DNA of 64,000 nucleotides from Hymenobacter cavernae (lineage in GTDB: Bacteria; Bacteroidota; Bacteroidia; Cytophagales; Hymenobacteraceae). The translations under genes were made by a program, and so were the position numbers. The notes under the pieces were generated by a model. The model was not told the DNA's origin. It did not search any database and was given only the letters and a program-made list of their open reading frames with translations. Positions 32,128 to 40,419 of the stretch are shown here, piece by piece. The first letter of the stretch is position 1. Every line of letters begins with the position of its first letter. The stretch covers positions 62,001-126,000 of the forward strand of contig NZ_BMHT01000006.1 of NCBI RefSeq assembly GCF_014641455.1. Direction: 5' to 3'.

Positions 32128-34041
32128 ATGCTACCGGATTCCAAAATTCCCGAGGGCCCATTGGCCGAGAAATGGGAGAAGCATAAGTTTAACGTTAAGC
32201 TCGTAAACCCCGCCAACAAGCGCAAGTACGACGTCATTATCGTCGGTACGGGTTTGGCAGGCGCTTCGGCGGCAGCTTCGCTTGCTGAGCTAGGCTACAA
32301 CGTAAAAGCCTTCACCTACCACGATTCGCCCCGGCGCGCGCACTCGATTGCAGCGCAGGGTGGTATCAATGCGGCCAAGAACTACCAGAACGATGGTGAC
32401 TCGGTGTTCCGTTTGTTCTACGACACTATCAAAGGTGGTGACTACCGCGCCCGCGAAGCCAACGTTTACCGCTTGGCGCAGGTATCGGTCAACATCATTG
32501 ACCAGTGCGTAGCGCAGGGTGTGCCTTTTGCCCGCGAATACGGTGGCTTGTTGGCTAACCGTTCCTTCGGTGGCGCGCAGGTAAGCCGCACGTTCTATGC
32601 CCGCGGTCAAACGGGTCAGCAGCTGTTGCTAGGTGCTTACTCAGCACTAAGCCGGCAGGTTGCTTATGGCAAGGTGAAGCTCTACACCCGCACCGAAATG
32701 CTGGACCTGGTGATGGTAGACGGCAAAGCGCGTGGTATTATCACCCGCAACCTCATCACAGGCGAAATTCAGACGCACGCAGCTCATGCAGTTATCCTAG
32801 CTACGGGTGGCTATGGCAACGTGTTCTACCTGAGCACCAACGCTAAATACAGCAACACAACTGCTGCTTGGCGTGCTCACAAGAAAGGTGCTTATTTTGC
32901 CAACCCTTGCTTCACGCAGATTCACCCGACTTGTATTCCTGTTTCGGGCGACTACCAGTCGAAGCTGACGCTGATGTCGGAGTCGCTGCGTAATGACGGC
33001 AGGGTGTGGGTACCAAAAGCCAAGGGTGACAAGCGTGACCCGCGCCAGATTCCGGAAGATGAGCGCGACTACTTCCTAGAGCGTAAGTATCCGGCTTTCG
33101 GTAACCTGGTGCCCCGCGACGTTGCATCGCGTAATGCCAAGCAGGCCTGCGACGAAGGTCGCGGTGTGGGTACAACCGGCTTGGCCGTATACCTCGACTT
33201 TGCGGACGTAATCAAGCGTGAGGGCGCGGACAAGGTGAGCCAGAAGTATGGCAACCTGTTCGAGATGTACGAGAAGATTACCGGTGAGAATCCCTACGAG
33301 TTGCCGATGCGCATCTATCCGGCCGTGCACTACACAATGGGCGGCCTGTGGGTAGATTATAACCTGCAAACCACGATTCCGGGGCTGTATGCTACCGGCG
33401 AGTGCAACTTCTCAGACCACGGTGCTAACCGCTTGGGTGCTTCGGCTCTGATGCAGGGTTTGGCTGATGGCTACTTCGTAATCCCTTATACTATCGGCGA
33501 CTATCTGGCCCAAACGCCGCCAACGCCTGTCACGACCCAGCATCCGGCCTTCGCGCAAGCTGAGGCTGAAGTACGGGAGCGGATTAACAAGCTGATAAGC
33601 ATCAAGGGCAACCGGACTCCTACCGAGTTCCACAAGGCCCTAGGTCATATCATGTGGGAGTACTGCGGTATGGCGCGCAACGCTGAAGGTTTGCGGCACG
33701 CAAAAGCTGAAATCCAGAAGCTGCGCAAGGAGTTCTGGAGCGACCTGAAGCTAACCGGTACCAATGAAGAGCTAAACCAAGCCTTAGAAAATGCCGGCCG
33801 GGTAGCTGACTTCATCGAGCTAGGCGAGCTGATGGTGGAAGATGCATTGCAACGTAACGAGAGCTGCGGCGGTCACTTCCGCGAGGAATACCAGACGCCG
33901 GAAAACGAAGCCCTACGCGACGACGAAAACTTTGCCTACGTAGCCGCTTGGGAATACGCAGGTGAAGGCAAGCCGGAAATCCTGAACAAGGAGGAACTGC
34001 AATTCGAGAACGTGAAGCTCACGCAGCGTAGCTATAAGTAA
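32128..34041 (+). CDS. sdhA: Succinate dehydrogenase flavoprotein subunit
   Basis: A 637-residue FAD subunit that oxidises succinate to fumarate. VIIVGTGLAGASAAASL is the dinucleotide fold. SIAAQGGINAAKNYQNDGDS is the flavin/active-site loop with the His/Gln attachment region. HTMGGLWVD, HPTCIPVSGD and GECNFSDHGANRLGASALMQ hold the substrate and capping residues. The start is the ATG at 32128, one base after sdhC. The upstream extension to 32038 would overlap sdhC and is rejected. The enzyme of this type can also run as fumarate reductase, so the direction is not certain from sequence. Confidence 0.97.
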   Translation: MLPDSKIPEGPLAEKWEKHKFNVKLVNPANKRKYDVIIVGTGLAGASAAASLAELGYNVKAFTYHDSPRRAHSIAAQGGINAAKNYQNDGDSVFRLFYDTIKGGDYRAREANVYRLAQVSVNIIDQCVAQGVPFAREYGGLLANRSFGGAQVSRTFYARGQTGQQLLLGAYSALSRQVAYGKVKLYTRTEMLDLVMVDGKARGIITRNLITGEIQTHAAHAVILATGGYGNVFYLSTNAKYSNTTAAWRAHKKGAYFANPCFTQIHPTCIPVSGDYQSKLTLMSESLRNDGRVWVPKAKGDKRDPRQIPEDERDYFLERKYPAFGNLVPRDVASRNAKQACDEGRGVGTTGLAVYLDFADVIKREGADKVSQKYGNLFEMYEKITGENPYELPMRIYPAVHYTMGGLWVDYNLQTTIPGLYATGECNFSDHGANRLGASALMQGLADGYFVIPYTIGDYLAQTPPTPVTTQHPAFAQAEAEVRERINKLISIKGNRTPTEFHKALGHIMWEYCGMARNAEGLRHAKAEIQKLRKEFWSDLKLTGTNEELNQALENAGRVADFIELGELMVEDALQRNESCGGHFREEYQTPENEALRDDENFAYVAAWEYAGEGKPEILNKEELQFENVKLTQRSYK

Positions 34042-34152
34042 AATCAATTGACAATGAGCAATGAGTAATGAGCAATTTTGGCGGTTCTAAAAGCCACTTA
34101 TACTCAGCACTTATTGTTCATTGCTCATTACTAATTGTTAATTGACTCTAAA
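34042..34152. repeat. AT-rich inverted repeat in the sdhA-sdhB spacer
   Basis: TCAATTGACAATGAGCAATG (from about 34045) and a complementary stretch with CATTGCTCATTACTAATTGT (to about 34145) form a long imperfect hairpin of ATTG/CAAT words. It sits inside the operon, between two genes that are normally close. It encodes nothing. Confidence 0.75.
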
Positions 34153-34938
34153 ATGGCTGGAAGTAACCCGAATGCCAAACCCATGAATCTCACGCTGAAG
34201 GTGTGGCGGCAGAAAAACCGCAACGCCGAAGGTGGCATCGTGGAATATCATGTAAAGGATATATCCCCGGAAATGTCGTTTCTGGAGATGCTGGATGTGC
34301 TCAACGAGGATTTGCTACACAAAGGCGAAGATCCGGTAGCATTTGACCATGACTGCCGCGAGGGTATCTGTGGTTCGTGTAATCTGTTTATCAATGGCCG
34401 GGCGCATGGTCCAGAGAAGGGCACTACTACGTGTCAGCTCCACATGCGCAAGTTCAACGATGGCGATACCATCACGATTGAACCTTGGCGTGCAAATGCT
34501 TTCCCGGTTAACCGTGACTTAAGTGTAGACCGCTCAGCTTTCGACCGCATTATTCAGGCAGGTGGCTATGTAAGCGTGAACACCGGTGGTACCCCTGACG
34601 GCAATGAGATTCCGATTCCAAAACCTATTGCTGATCGTGCTTTTGAAGCGGCTACCTGCATTGCCTGCGGTGCTTGTGTAGCTGCCTGCAAAAATGCCTC
34701 AGCGATGCTGTTTGTATCGGCGAAAGTATCTCAGCTAGCTTTGCTGCCCCAGGGCCAGGTGGAGCGCAAAACCCGCGTGGAAAACATGGTTGCACAAATG
34801 GACAAGGAAGGCTTTGGCGCCTGCACCAACATTGGCCAATGTGCAGCAGAATGCCCAGTAGGCATCTCTCTTGAAAACATTGCTATTCTAAACCGCGAGT
34901 TCATTTCGGCAAAGGCTACTTCTAACAACCTAGCCTAA
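34153..34938 (+). CDS. sdhB: Succinate dehydrogenase iron-sulfur subunit
   Basis: A 261-residue electron-transfer subunit. The [2Fe-2S] cysteines are in DCREGICGSC, the [4Fe-4S] ligands in CIACGACVAACKN, and the [3Fe-4S] group in CTNIGQCAAECPVGI. The start may be the ATG at 34153 (MAGSNPNAKP) or 34183 (MNLTLKVWRQ). It lies about 110 bases after sdhA, separated by a repeat, so it may have an independent translation signal. A strong terminator follows at 34961. Confidence 0.96.
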   Translation: MAGSNPNAKPMNLTLKVWRQKNRNAEGGIVEYHVKDISPEMSFLEMLDVLNEDLLHKGEDPVAFDHDCREGICGSCNLFINGRAHGPEKGTTTCQLHMRKFNDGDTITIEPWRANAFPVNRDLSVDRSAFDRIIQAGGYVSVNTGGTPDGNEIPIPKPIADRAFEAATCIACGACVAACKNASAMLFVSAKVSQLALLPQGQVERKTRVENMVAQMDKEGFGACTNIGQCAAECPVGISLENIAILNREFISAKATSNNLA

Positions 34939-34960
34939 ACCTTCTGAACCAGCATTTTAT

Positions 34961-34994
34961 AAAAAAGCGAACCAGCTTGCTGGTTCGCTTTTTT
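34961..34994 (+). terminator. Intrinsic terminator of the sdh operon
   Basis: AAAAAAGCGAACCAGC pairs with GCTGGTTCGCTTTTTT around two Ts. Confidence 0.9.
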
Positions 34995-35102
34995 ATTGCT
35001 AATTCATTGCCCAAACCTAGGTTTCTCAAATTGATCCTCATCTTTCTTAGCCAAATACCGCACTTATCTGTTACCTGCTAACTTCCCTTTTACGAAAGCT
35101 GA

Positions 35103-35630
35103 ATGATTACCATTATTGCAGGCACCAACCGGCCAAAATCGCGGGCACTTCGCATTGCGCATTTGTATGCGGATCTATTGAAAAAACAAGGCGCCGCGTA
35201 CCAGCTTCTTGATCTGGCTACGCTTCCGGCTGACTTTATCACGGGCGCTCTTTATGAGAATGTTGGCCAGCACACCGAGTTCAACCAGCTCGTGAAGCTT
35301 GCTAGTGAAGCGAAAAAGCTGGTTTTTGTAGTACCGGAATACAACTGCTCTTATCCCGGCGTACTCAAGGCCTTTATTGATGGGCTCCCCTACCCTGGTG
35401 GTATTCGGGGCAAGAAAGCGGCGCTGGTAGGACTGGGTACCGGGAGTCAGGGCGGCTTGCTAGCCCTAAGCCATATGACTGATATTCTGATGTATCTGGG
35501 AACGGCAGTGCTCCCCACGCGGGTTCGGCTGCCCTTTCTTGATCAGCACCTCACGGCCGACGGCGAGCTGACGAACCCACTGTACCAGCAGCTCTTAGCC
35601 GAACAAGCGACGCAGCTCCTCGCCTTCTAA
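35103..35630 (+). CDS. NADPH-dependent FMN reductase-family protein
   Basis: A 175-residue flavodoxin-fold oxidoreductase. TIIAGTNRPKSRALRIA is the phosphate loop for FMN. VPEYNCSYPGVLKAFID and the following GLPYPGG segment fit the family. Length and fold match NADPH-dependent FMN reductases or quinone reductases, and the substrate is not determined. No partner gene is linked. The gene begins 160 bases after the sdh terminator. Confidence 0.88.
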   Translation: MITIIAGTNRPKSRALRIAHLYADLLKKQGAAYQLLDLATLPADFITGALYENVGQHTEFNQLVKLASEAKKLVFVVPEYNCSYPGVLKAFIDGLPYPGGIRGKKAALVGLGTGSQGGLLALSHMTDILMYLGTAVLPTRVRLPFLDQHLTADGELTNPLYQQLLAEQATQLLAF

Positions 35631-35718
35631 CGCTGGTAGCTTCCGGAGGAAATTTTGGAAAGCAGCTGGCGACCTAGGTACAAGCTGTATATTTACCACC
35701 TCACTAACATGCTCCTGC

Positions 35719-36096
35719 ATGGCTCGCCTGGTCGCTTGGTTTCTTTCCGCACTCATCCTGCTTCAGACGTTCAGTCAGGAGCTGATGGTGTTGGATTACC
35801 AGGTGCACAAGGAGCGCATCACGCAGCTTTTCTGTGTTAACAAGGCCAAGCCTCAGCTGCATTGCAATGGCAAGTGCCACTTGGCCAAGCAACTCCGCAA
35901 AGCAGCTGAGACTGAAAGCAAAGCGCCGGCAGGCACTGCAAAAGTTAAGTACGAGGCCCTAGCTCCGTATCGGCCTCTCATCAGTGCGCCAATGTGGTGG
36001 CCGTCTGCTGCGCACCAGTATGCAGCCGTAGCAGCAGAGGCTTACGTATTTACGCCGGCGCACAGCATTTTTCATCCTCCTTCACTTCTGGTCTGA
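35719..36096 (+). CDS. Small Cys-motif protein, first gene of the MbnP-like cluster
   Basis: A 125-residue protein with a membrane or signal segment (about 4-18) and then CVNKAKPQLHCNGKCHL, with Cys39, Cys49 and Cys53. I have seen similar C-x-N...C-x-G-x-C-x-L proteins as unnamed Bacteroidota proteins near outer-membrane metal genes, which is from memory. The C-terminus is rich in Ala, Pro and Trp. It is 88 bases before the MbnP-like gene and runs the same way. The cysteine arrangement suggests metal or thiol chemistry, but no function is known to me. Confidence 0.7.
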   Translation: MARLVAWFLSALILLQTFSQELMVLDYQVHKERITQLFCVNKAKPQLHCNGKCHLAKQLRKAAETESKAPAGTAKVKYEALAPYRPLISAPMWWPSAAHQYAAVAAEAYVFTPAHSIFHPPSLLV

Positions 36097-36183
36097 ATTC
36101 CGATTTGCGGTGCTTGCACTGATACAGCTTATGGTTGCATCAGCGCGCACCTGTCTTTCTGTTTTACCCGAAGCTTTTGAAAA

Positions 36184-36951
36184 ATGCTATTCTCTCGATT
36201 CTCCGCGCTTTTTCTAGCGCTGGCTATTACTGCCATTAGCCTTACTGGCTGCGATAAAGACGATTCCTCACCGGCTAGCAACACCGGTGAACTAGACATT
36301 GAAATAGAGAACGTAGTAGGTACTACCCCACTGGCGCTTAATACAGGCACCTACACTACCGAAGCTGGCGACCATTTCACCGTTACGAAGTTCAACTACT
36401 ACATCTCCAACATTAAGCTAAAGAAGGCCGACGGCACGGAGTTCGTGCAGCCTGATAGCTATTACTTAGTGAAGGAATCGGATGCCACTTCGCATCACTT
36501 CACGATTCCGGATGTGCCCATCGGCGACTACACCAGCATCAACTTCACCATCGGGGTAGATAGTCTGCACAATGTATCTGGGGCTCAACGAGGTGCACTA
36601 GACCCCTCCAATGACATGTTTTGGAGCTGGAACTCAGGCTACATCTTTCTTAAGCTCGAAGGTACTTCGCCGGATTCACCTAGTAAGGCGCTTGTGTTTC
36701 ATATCGGTGGCTTCATGAAGCCGTACAATACCATCCGGACGGTTTCGCCTTCTTTTAATGGCAAAACGGTGATGGTGCGCACCGATCATACGCCGGAGAT
36801 TCACTTCCACGCAGATGTGCTGAAGATGTTCACGGGAATGCGCTTCGCCGACGCCAGCAGCACCAGTCACAGCGCGGGCGCCAATGCCGTGCGTGTTGCT
36901 GACAACTACGCGGCAGGTATGTTTTCCGTGGATCATATCCACGCTAACTAG
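36184..36951 (+). CDS. MbnP-like copper-associated lipoprotein
   Basis: A 255-residue lipoprotein (lipobox SLTGC, Cys23). It matches the MbnP family in its fold: FTVTKFNYYISNIKLKK, then SNDMFWSWNSGYIFLKLEG with Trp147 and Trp149, and a His-containing C-terminal part (HFHADVLKMF, DHIHAN). In studied MbnP proteins the di-haem partner MbnH oxidises a tryptophan to kynurenine, which then helps bind copper. The next gene here encodes that partner type, so the pair is coherent. Which Trp would be modified is not shown by the sequence. A role in copper uptake is inference. Confidence 0.85.
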   Translation: MLFSRFSALFLALAITAISLTGCDKDDSSPASNTGELDIEIENVVGTTPLALNTGTYTTEAGDHFTVTKFNYYISNIKLKKADGTEFVQPDSYYLVKESDATSHHFTIPDVPIGDYTSINFTIGVDSLHNVSGAQRGALDPSNDMFWSWNSGYIFLKLEGTSPDSPSKALVFHIGGFMKPYNTIRTVSPSFNGKTVMVRTDHTPEIHFHADVLKMFTGMRFADASSTSHSAGANAVRVADNYAAGMFSVDHIHAN

Positions 36952-36957
36952 CCGGTT

Positions 36958-38016
36958 GTGAACCGTTTGGTGGAAATCCTGCCAGCTATTGTGCTGGCAG
37001 GGCTTCTCGCAGCCGGCTGTCAGCCCGACTCCGATGTGCGGCCCACGGAAGCAGTGCCCGGTACGGTGCTGCCCAACAATTTTCCGGCTCCGGTATACAC
37101 CCTGGAGACTAATGCGCCGACGCGGGAAGTGTTTGAGCTAGGTCGTACGCTGTTCTACGATCCGCGGCTGTCGCGCACGGGCGACGTGTCATGCGGGAGT
37201 TGTCACCAGCAGTTTGTCGCCTTTGCGCACGCTGATCATCGGGTGAGTCACGGCGTCGATGGCTTGTTGGGTACGCGCAATGCGCCAGCCTTACAAAACT
37301 TGCGCTGGAAGCGAAATTTCTTCTGGGATGGTGGCCCGCAAAACCTGGAAACCTTGCCACTGGCGCCGCTTACCAACCCGGTGGAGATGGATGAAACATT
37401 GGAAAACGCGCTCCGCAAGCTCAACGCCGACCCGGATTACCAACGGCGCTTTCAGCAGGTGTATGGCGCATCGCCTATCGATTCGTACCAGTTTCTGCGG
37501 GCATTGGCACAATTCACGGCGTCGCTTACCTCAGCCAACTCGCGCTACGACCACTACGTGCGGCAGGAAGCGGGCGGTCAGTTCAGCGACGCCGAGCAGC
37601 GTGGCCGCTTGTTGTTTGTGCAGAAATGCGCGGCTTGCCACGCCACCGACCTGTTCAGTGATGATTCATTCCGCAATAATGGCCTAGACCGCAGCTTCGC
37701 CGCTGACTCTGGTCGAGCGCATATTACCGGCCTCTCAACAGACCTAGGTCGCTTCAAAGTGCCTTCGCTTCGCAACGTGGCTCTGACGGGACCCTACATG
37801 CACGATGGCCGCTTTCAGACATTGAAGCACGTGCTCGACCATTACGCTAATGGTGTAGTTGATTCGCCCACCCTCGATCCACTGCTCCGGCAGCCGGATG
37901 GCCGCCTGGGTATTTCGCTCACTAAGCCGGAGAAAACCGACTTGCTCGCTTTTTTAGCGACGCTCACGGATGAGCAGTTTATCAAGGATAAGCGGCTCGC
38001 CGAGCGGCAGCAATGA
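36958..38016 (+). CDS. MbnH-like di-haem cytochrome-c peroxidase-family lipoprotein
   Basis: A 352-residue c-type cytochrome with a lipobox (LLAAGC, Cys21). Two haem motifs are present: CGSCHQ (Cys79, Cys82, His83) and CAACHA (Cys224, Cys227, His228). The regions FELGRTLFYDPRLSRTG and GPYMHDGRFQTLKHVLDHY are typical of the BCCP/MauG superfamily. Next to an MbnP-like gene (6 bases away, GTG start) it is best read as an MbnH-like enzyme that modifies it. It could also be a plain peroxidase, because the second di-haem protein at 39218 has the same fold. Confidence 0.87.
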   Translation: MNRLVEILPAIVLAGLLAAGCQPDSDVRPTEAVPGTVLPNNFPAPVYTLETNAPTREVFELGRTLFYDPRLSRTGDVSCGSCHQQFVAFAHADHRVSHGVDGLLGTRNAPALQNLRWKRNFFWDGGPQNLETLPLAPLTNPVEMDETLENALRKLNADPDYQRRFQQVYGASPIDSYQFLRALAQFTASLTSANSRYDHYVRQEAGGQFSDAEQRGRLLFVQKCAACHATDLFSDDSFRNNGLDRSFAADSGRAHITGLSTDLGRFKVPSLRNVALTGPYMHDGRFQTLKHVLDHYANGVVDSPTLDPLLRQPDGRLGISLTKPEKTDLLAFLATLTDEQFIKDKRLAERQQ

Positions 38017-38086
38017 GAACGGCGCATGTGCTCACCTGGCACATAACTTCTTATAAATCATATTGGTACTGCACCAACCTAGCTTC

Positions 38087-39091
38087 ATGAAGAACATTTT
38101 TCTCACCGTCATTTTGCTTCTGCTCCTAAGCACTGCGGGCTATGCCTGCGACATATGCGGCTGCTTTATGGGCATCACGCCTTACGACAATCAAAGCGGA
38201 ATTTCGCTGATGCACCGCTACCGCATCTTCAATGGCTACCGGCAGCTGGGGCAAACGCCACAGTTTTTTCCGGATAACGTCCGCCCGTTTTTTCCGAGCC
38301 ATTTCAACAACGACACCGGCTACGAGCACTCGCACCAAAGCGACCCGACCGACTACGAAGCGTTCCGGGTGATAGAGCTGCGCGGCAAGTACTTTCTATC
38401 TAAACGCGTGGAGCTGAACGCTTTTGTGCCCTACGTGATGAACACTTCGCAGATTAACGGCAAGCAGCTGAACACCTCCGGTATTGGCGACGTCACGGTT
38501 TTCGCCGGCTATCACCTGATCCGGAACATCGAAACGGCCGGCGTGCAGAGCCGTCTGATTGTGGGTGGTGGCCTGAAGCTGCCCACCGGCGATTTTCAGC
38601 GGGTAAACCACAACGGTCGACGCTACCCGCTTCTGAATCAGGTTGGTACGGGCACTACCGATGGCTTCGTGTACGCCAATTACATCGGAAGCTGGCACAA
38701 CCTAGGTTTGAGCGTGAACAGCAGCTACCGCGTGGCCTCGCGCAATCGGTTCGAGAACAGCATCGCCCCCAGCACCACCACGTTTGCCAGCCTGTTCTAT
38801 CGGTTGCCCCTAGGTTCGGACTGGCAGGTGTACCCCTCAGCACAGTTCTTTTACGAGAAAACCAACGGGGAAGAGCTGGAAGGACGCTTAACGGGCGAGC
38901 ATGAGATGAACAATGCCTTGCTCGGGCCCGGTCTCGATGTGTACTACAAGAACTTCTCGCTGAACTCCAGCGTTCAGCTTCCGGTGTACACAGCCCTGAC
39001 TGACCACCCGGCCAGCGCGGGACGCTTTGTGGTGGCTGCGGGCTATAGTTTCAAGCAAACCAAGTACTTACTCAAAAAGAAGACCGAGTAA
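38087..39091 (+). CDS. Outer-membrane beta-barrel protein with CDICGC motif
   Basis: A 334-residue exported protein. The signal peptide ends at Ala20, giving a mature N-terminus CDICGC (Cys21, Cys24, Cys26). This could be a lipid-modified Cys21 or a metal-binding motif. The rest alternates hydrophobic and polar residues as an outer-membrane barrel, with repeated strands such as SRLIVGGGLKLPTGDF and VVAAGYSFKQTKYLL. The ATG at 38087 is preferred over 38063. Its place between two di-haem proteins suggests a transport role for the same metal or complex. No family name is certain. Confidence 0.75.
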   Translation: MKNIFLTVILLLLLSTAGYACDICGCFMGITPYDNQSGISLMHRYRIFNGYRQLGQTPQFFPDNVRPFFPSHFNNDTGYEHSHQSDPTDYEAFRVIELRGKYFLSKRVELNAFVPYVMNTSQINGKQLNTSGIGDVTVFAGYHLIRNIETAGVQSRLIVGGGLKLPTGDFQRVNHNGRRYPLLNQVGTGTTDGFVYANYIGSWHNLGLSVNSSYRVASRNRFENSIAPSTTTFASLFYRLPLGSDWQVYPSAQFFYEKTNGEELEGRLTGEHEMNNALLGPGLDVYYKNFSLNSSVQLPVYTALTDHPASAGRFVVAAGYSFKQTKYLLKKKTE

Positions 39092-39217
39092 ACAGCCCTG
39101 CAATCTGGCGGGTGTAAGCGCGTTAAGGATGCGTAATGCGCGCCTGAACCTAGGTTACCTCTGCCGTGTTGTGGCCGCAAATCAGTATCTTAAAGTACAA
39201 TTTTCGCCTTACGCTCT

Positions 39218-40345
39218 ATGGTGCCCCATATTCCTCGCTTGTTTCCCTGGCTTTGGGCATCGGCTCTGGCTTTTCTACTGCTGGTAGCGTGCGGCAAGAA
39301 CGACCCGGAGCAGGAACCAGACGATGACACGCCAGTCGTGACGACGCCGTACAGCCTGGCTTTGCCGAGCAAGTTCCCGCAGACCGTCACCATTCCGGCC
39401 GACAATCCGCTGACGGAAGAAGGCGTGAAGCTAGGTCGGTTTCTGTTTTACGAAAGCAAACTGTCGCGCGACAATAGTATGTCGTGCGGCAGCTGCCACC
39501 AGCAGAGCAAAGCCTTCACCGACGGTCGCGCACGCTCCCTGGGCATCGATGGGCAAGAGCACCCACGCGGGGCGATGTCGCTGGCTAACGTGCTGTGGGA
39601 AAATAGTTTGAATTGGGATGGAGCCGCCACGACAGTAGAAACGCAGGCGCGTATTCCAATTGAAAATGCGGTAGAGCTGCACCAGTCGCTTGCCGCTGGC
39701 GTAGCCAAGCTTCAGCAGACGGACCTGTATCCGCCCCTCTTCCGGCAGGCATTCGGCTCGAAAATCATCACCGAGGAAAATACGCTCAAGGCGCTGGCGC
39801 AATTCGAGCGCACGCTGATTTCCGCCGGCTCGCGCTTCGATAAGTACAACAACGGCGACCGGTCTTCGCTGACCCAGCAAGAGTTGCAAGGCCTTAACCT
39901 GTTCAATACCCATCCGGTACCCGTTACCTTGCCCGGCGCCAACTGCTTTCACTGCCACGGCGCGCCGCTGTTCACCGCCCGCGACTTCTTCAACAACGGC
40001 CTCGATGCGACGTTCACCGACCTAGGTCGGGGTGGCGTGACCAAGCAAGGCTTTGATAATGGAAAATTTAAGGCGCCTTCCTTGCGCAACATCGCCCTGA
40101 CGGCGCCCTACATGCACGATGGCCGGTTTCAAACTCTGGAGCAGGTCCTCGACCATTACAGCGACCATGTCCAGCTGACCAGTCCTAACCTGGACCCCAA
40201 CCTGCTGGATGCTGCCAACTCGCCGTTTAGCAGCCAGTTGGCGCTTACAGCCACACAGAAAAAGCAGATTATTGCCTTCCTGAACAGCCTCACCGATTCG
40301 ACGTTCATCCAGGACCCGCGCTTCTCGGATCCATTCAAGCCTTGA
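39218..40345 (+). CDS. Di-haem cytochrome-c peroxidase-family lipoprotein (second copy)
   Basis: A 375-residue lipoprotein (FLLLVACG, Cys25) of the bacterial cytochrome-c peroxidase/MauG superfamily. The haem motifs are CGSCHQ (Cys90, Cys93, His94) and CFHCHG (Cys243, Cys246, His247). TAPYMHDGRFQTLEQVLDHY is shared with the gene at 36958, but overall the two are clearly diverged, so this is not a recent duplicate. Either may modify the MbnP-like protein, or this one may detoxify peroxide. A 126-base spacer with ACCTAGGT separates it from the barrel gene. Confidence 0.87.
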   Translation: MVPHIPRLFPWLWASALAFLLLVACGKNDPEQEPDDDTPVVTTPYSLALPSKFPQTVTIPADNPLTEEGVKLGRFLFYESKLSRDNSMSCGSCHQQSKAFTDGRARSLGIDGQEHPRGAMSLANVLWENSLNWDGAATTVETQARIPIENAVELHQSLAAGVAKLQQTDLYPPLFRQAFGSKIITEENTLKALAQFERTLISAGSRFDKYNNGDRSSLTQQELQGLNLFNTHPVPVTLPGANCFHCHGAPLFTARDFFNNGLDATFTDLGRGGVTKQGFDNGKFKAPSLRNIALTAPYMHDGRFQTLEQVLDHYSDHVQLTSPNLDPNLLDAANSPFSSQLALTATQKKQIIAFLNSLTDSTFIQDPRFSDPFKP

Positions 40346-40419
40346 AGCCAAAAGTTTCCAGCTGAGAGCAGTAACCTGAGCTAGGTAGGCTCCTATCTTG
40401 CGGTTGTATCTCTCCGCTC

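Noticed and set aside
36184..40345. A methanobactin operon including a precursor peptide
   Set aside because: No small precursor gene or MbnB/MbnC-type enzymes are visible nearby; only MbnP- and MbnH-like genes are supported.
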